From the NCBI GenBank assembly GCA_944321335.1, contig CALUKX010000002.1:110161-174160 (forward strand): DNA of 64,000 bases. Direction: 5' to 3'. The notes beneath the pieces were generated by a model. That model made no database searches. It had not been told where the DNA came from and saw only the letters and a program-made list of their open reading frames with translations. The position numbers and the translations under genes were made by a program. The first letter of the stretch is position 1; every line of letters starts with the position of its first letter. This DNA comes from an uncultured Phocaeicola sp. (GTDB taxonomy: Bacteria; Bacteroidota; Bacteroidia; Bacteroidales; Bacteroidaceae). Of this stretch, positions 63,960 through 64,000 are shown one piece after another.

Positions 63960-64000
63960 ATGAGTAACAACAAGAAAAGAGAAGGAGGCTTCTACGCCTC
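63960..64000 (+). CDS. Possible gene start, cut by the window edge
   Basis: ATG at 63960 followed by MSNNKKREGGFYAS to the edge. No clear ribosome site is seen. Too short to identify. Confidence 0.3.
   Translation, partial: MSNNKKREGGFYA

Overview
The window comes from a member of the order Bacteroidales (Bacteroides/Parabacteroides/Barnesiella-like). Evidence in the sequence: many genes are preceded by the Bacteroidetes promoter (TTTG, about 19 bp, TAnnTTTG(C)); most starts lack a strong Shine-Dalgarno; the ATP synthase operon has the Bacteroidetes order beta-epsilon-(membrane protein)-a-c-b-delta-alpha-gamma with an extended a subunit; and typical Bacteroidales families occur (DUF4836, DUF5723, DUF4248, HU-like DNA-binding protein, VirE/DUF3987 primase, fimbrillin-like lipoprotein). 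I cannot fix the genus from this alone.

Layout. 1-13.7 kb is core chromosome: the 5' end of a probable TrkH, a coiled-coil protein, a beta-lactamase-fold lipoprotein with an altered metal motif, ybaN-pabB-pabC, galM, umuDC, fhs, an iron alcohol dehydrogenase, a small gene broken by an early stop, a NimA-like flavoprotein and a small lipoprotein. 13.9-21.2 kb is the complete F1Fo ATP synthase operon on the minus strand. 21.5-29.3 kb holds yjbQ, a decapitated lipoprotein gene, and a six-gene minus-strand run (nucleoside transporter, bifunctional nuclease, rsmE, DUF4836 lipoprotein, ABC ATPase, FtsX-like permease). 29.4-32.7 kb is a rearranged zone: a repeat-rich secreted protein, a truncated DUF5723 gene, and two copies of a promoter-hairpin-terminator unit that look like small RNA or leader-peptide genes.

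32.7-40.1 kb is an accessory block: a priming glycosyltransferase lacking its catalytic domain, a cell-wall amidase with a tiny upstream ORF, an HU-like protein, DUF4248, an MqsR-like/DUF4065 toxin-antitoxin pair and a VirE/DUF3987 primase-like protein. 40.4-63.6 kb is a capsule/exopolysaccharide locus read left to right. It contains an intact priming transferase, Wza and Wzz, UDP-glucose dehydrogenase, a fimbrillin-like/LVIVD lipoprotein, flippase, polymerase, pyruvyl and acyl transferases, glycosyltransferases, and a Kdo-type sugar set (kdsA, kdsC, kdsD, a CMP-sugar synthetase and a probable CMP-sugar-dependent transferase). From about 44.6 kb the DNA becomes sharply AT-rich, as expected for a horizontally exchanged serotype cassette. 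The cassette ends in a broken, AT-rich fragment of prs at 63.6-63.9 kb.

The most interesting signal is in the 477-bp untranslated stretch before wza. A consensus-like promoter is followed by two tandem copies of the same RNA fold: an outer stem, an inner hairpin, a GGCG-AAGCA-CGCC hairpin, and a GTGAAGTAAA tail. The variable stems change on both sides while the third hairpin and tail are fixed, as in a tandem riboswitch or protein-binding leader. The priming transferase has its own consensus promoter and a different structured leader. No UpxY/UpxZ-type antiterminator gene is visible in the locus.
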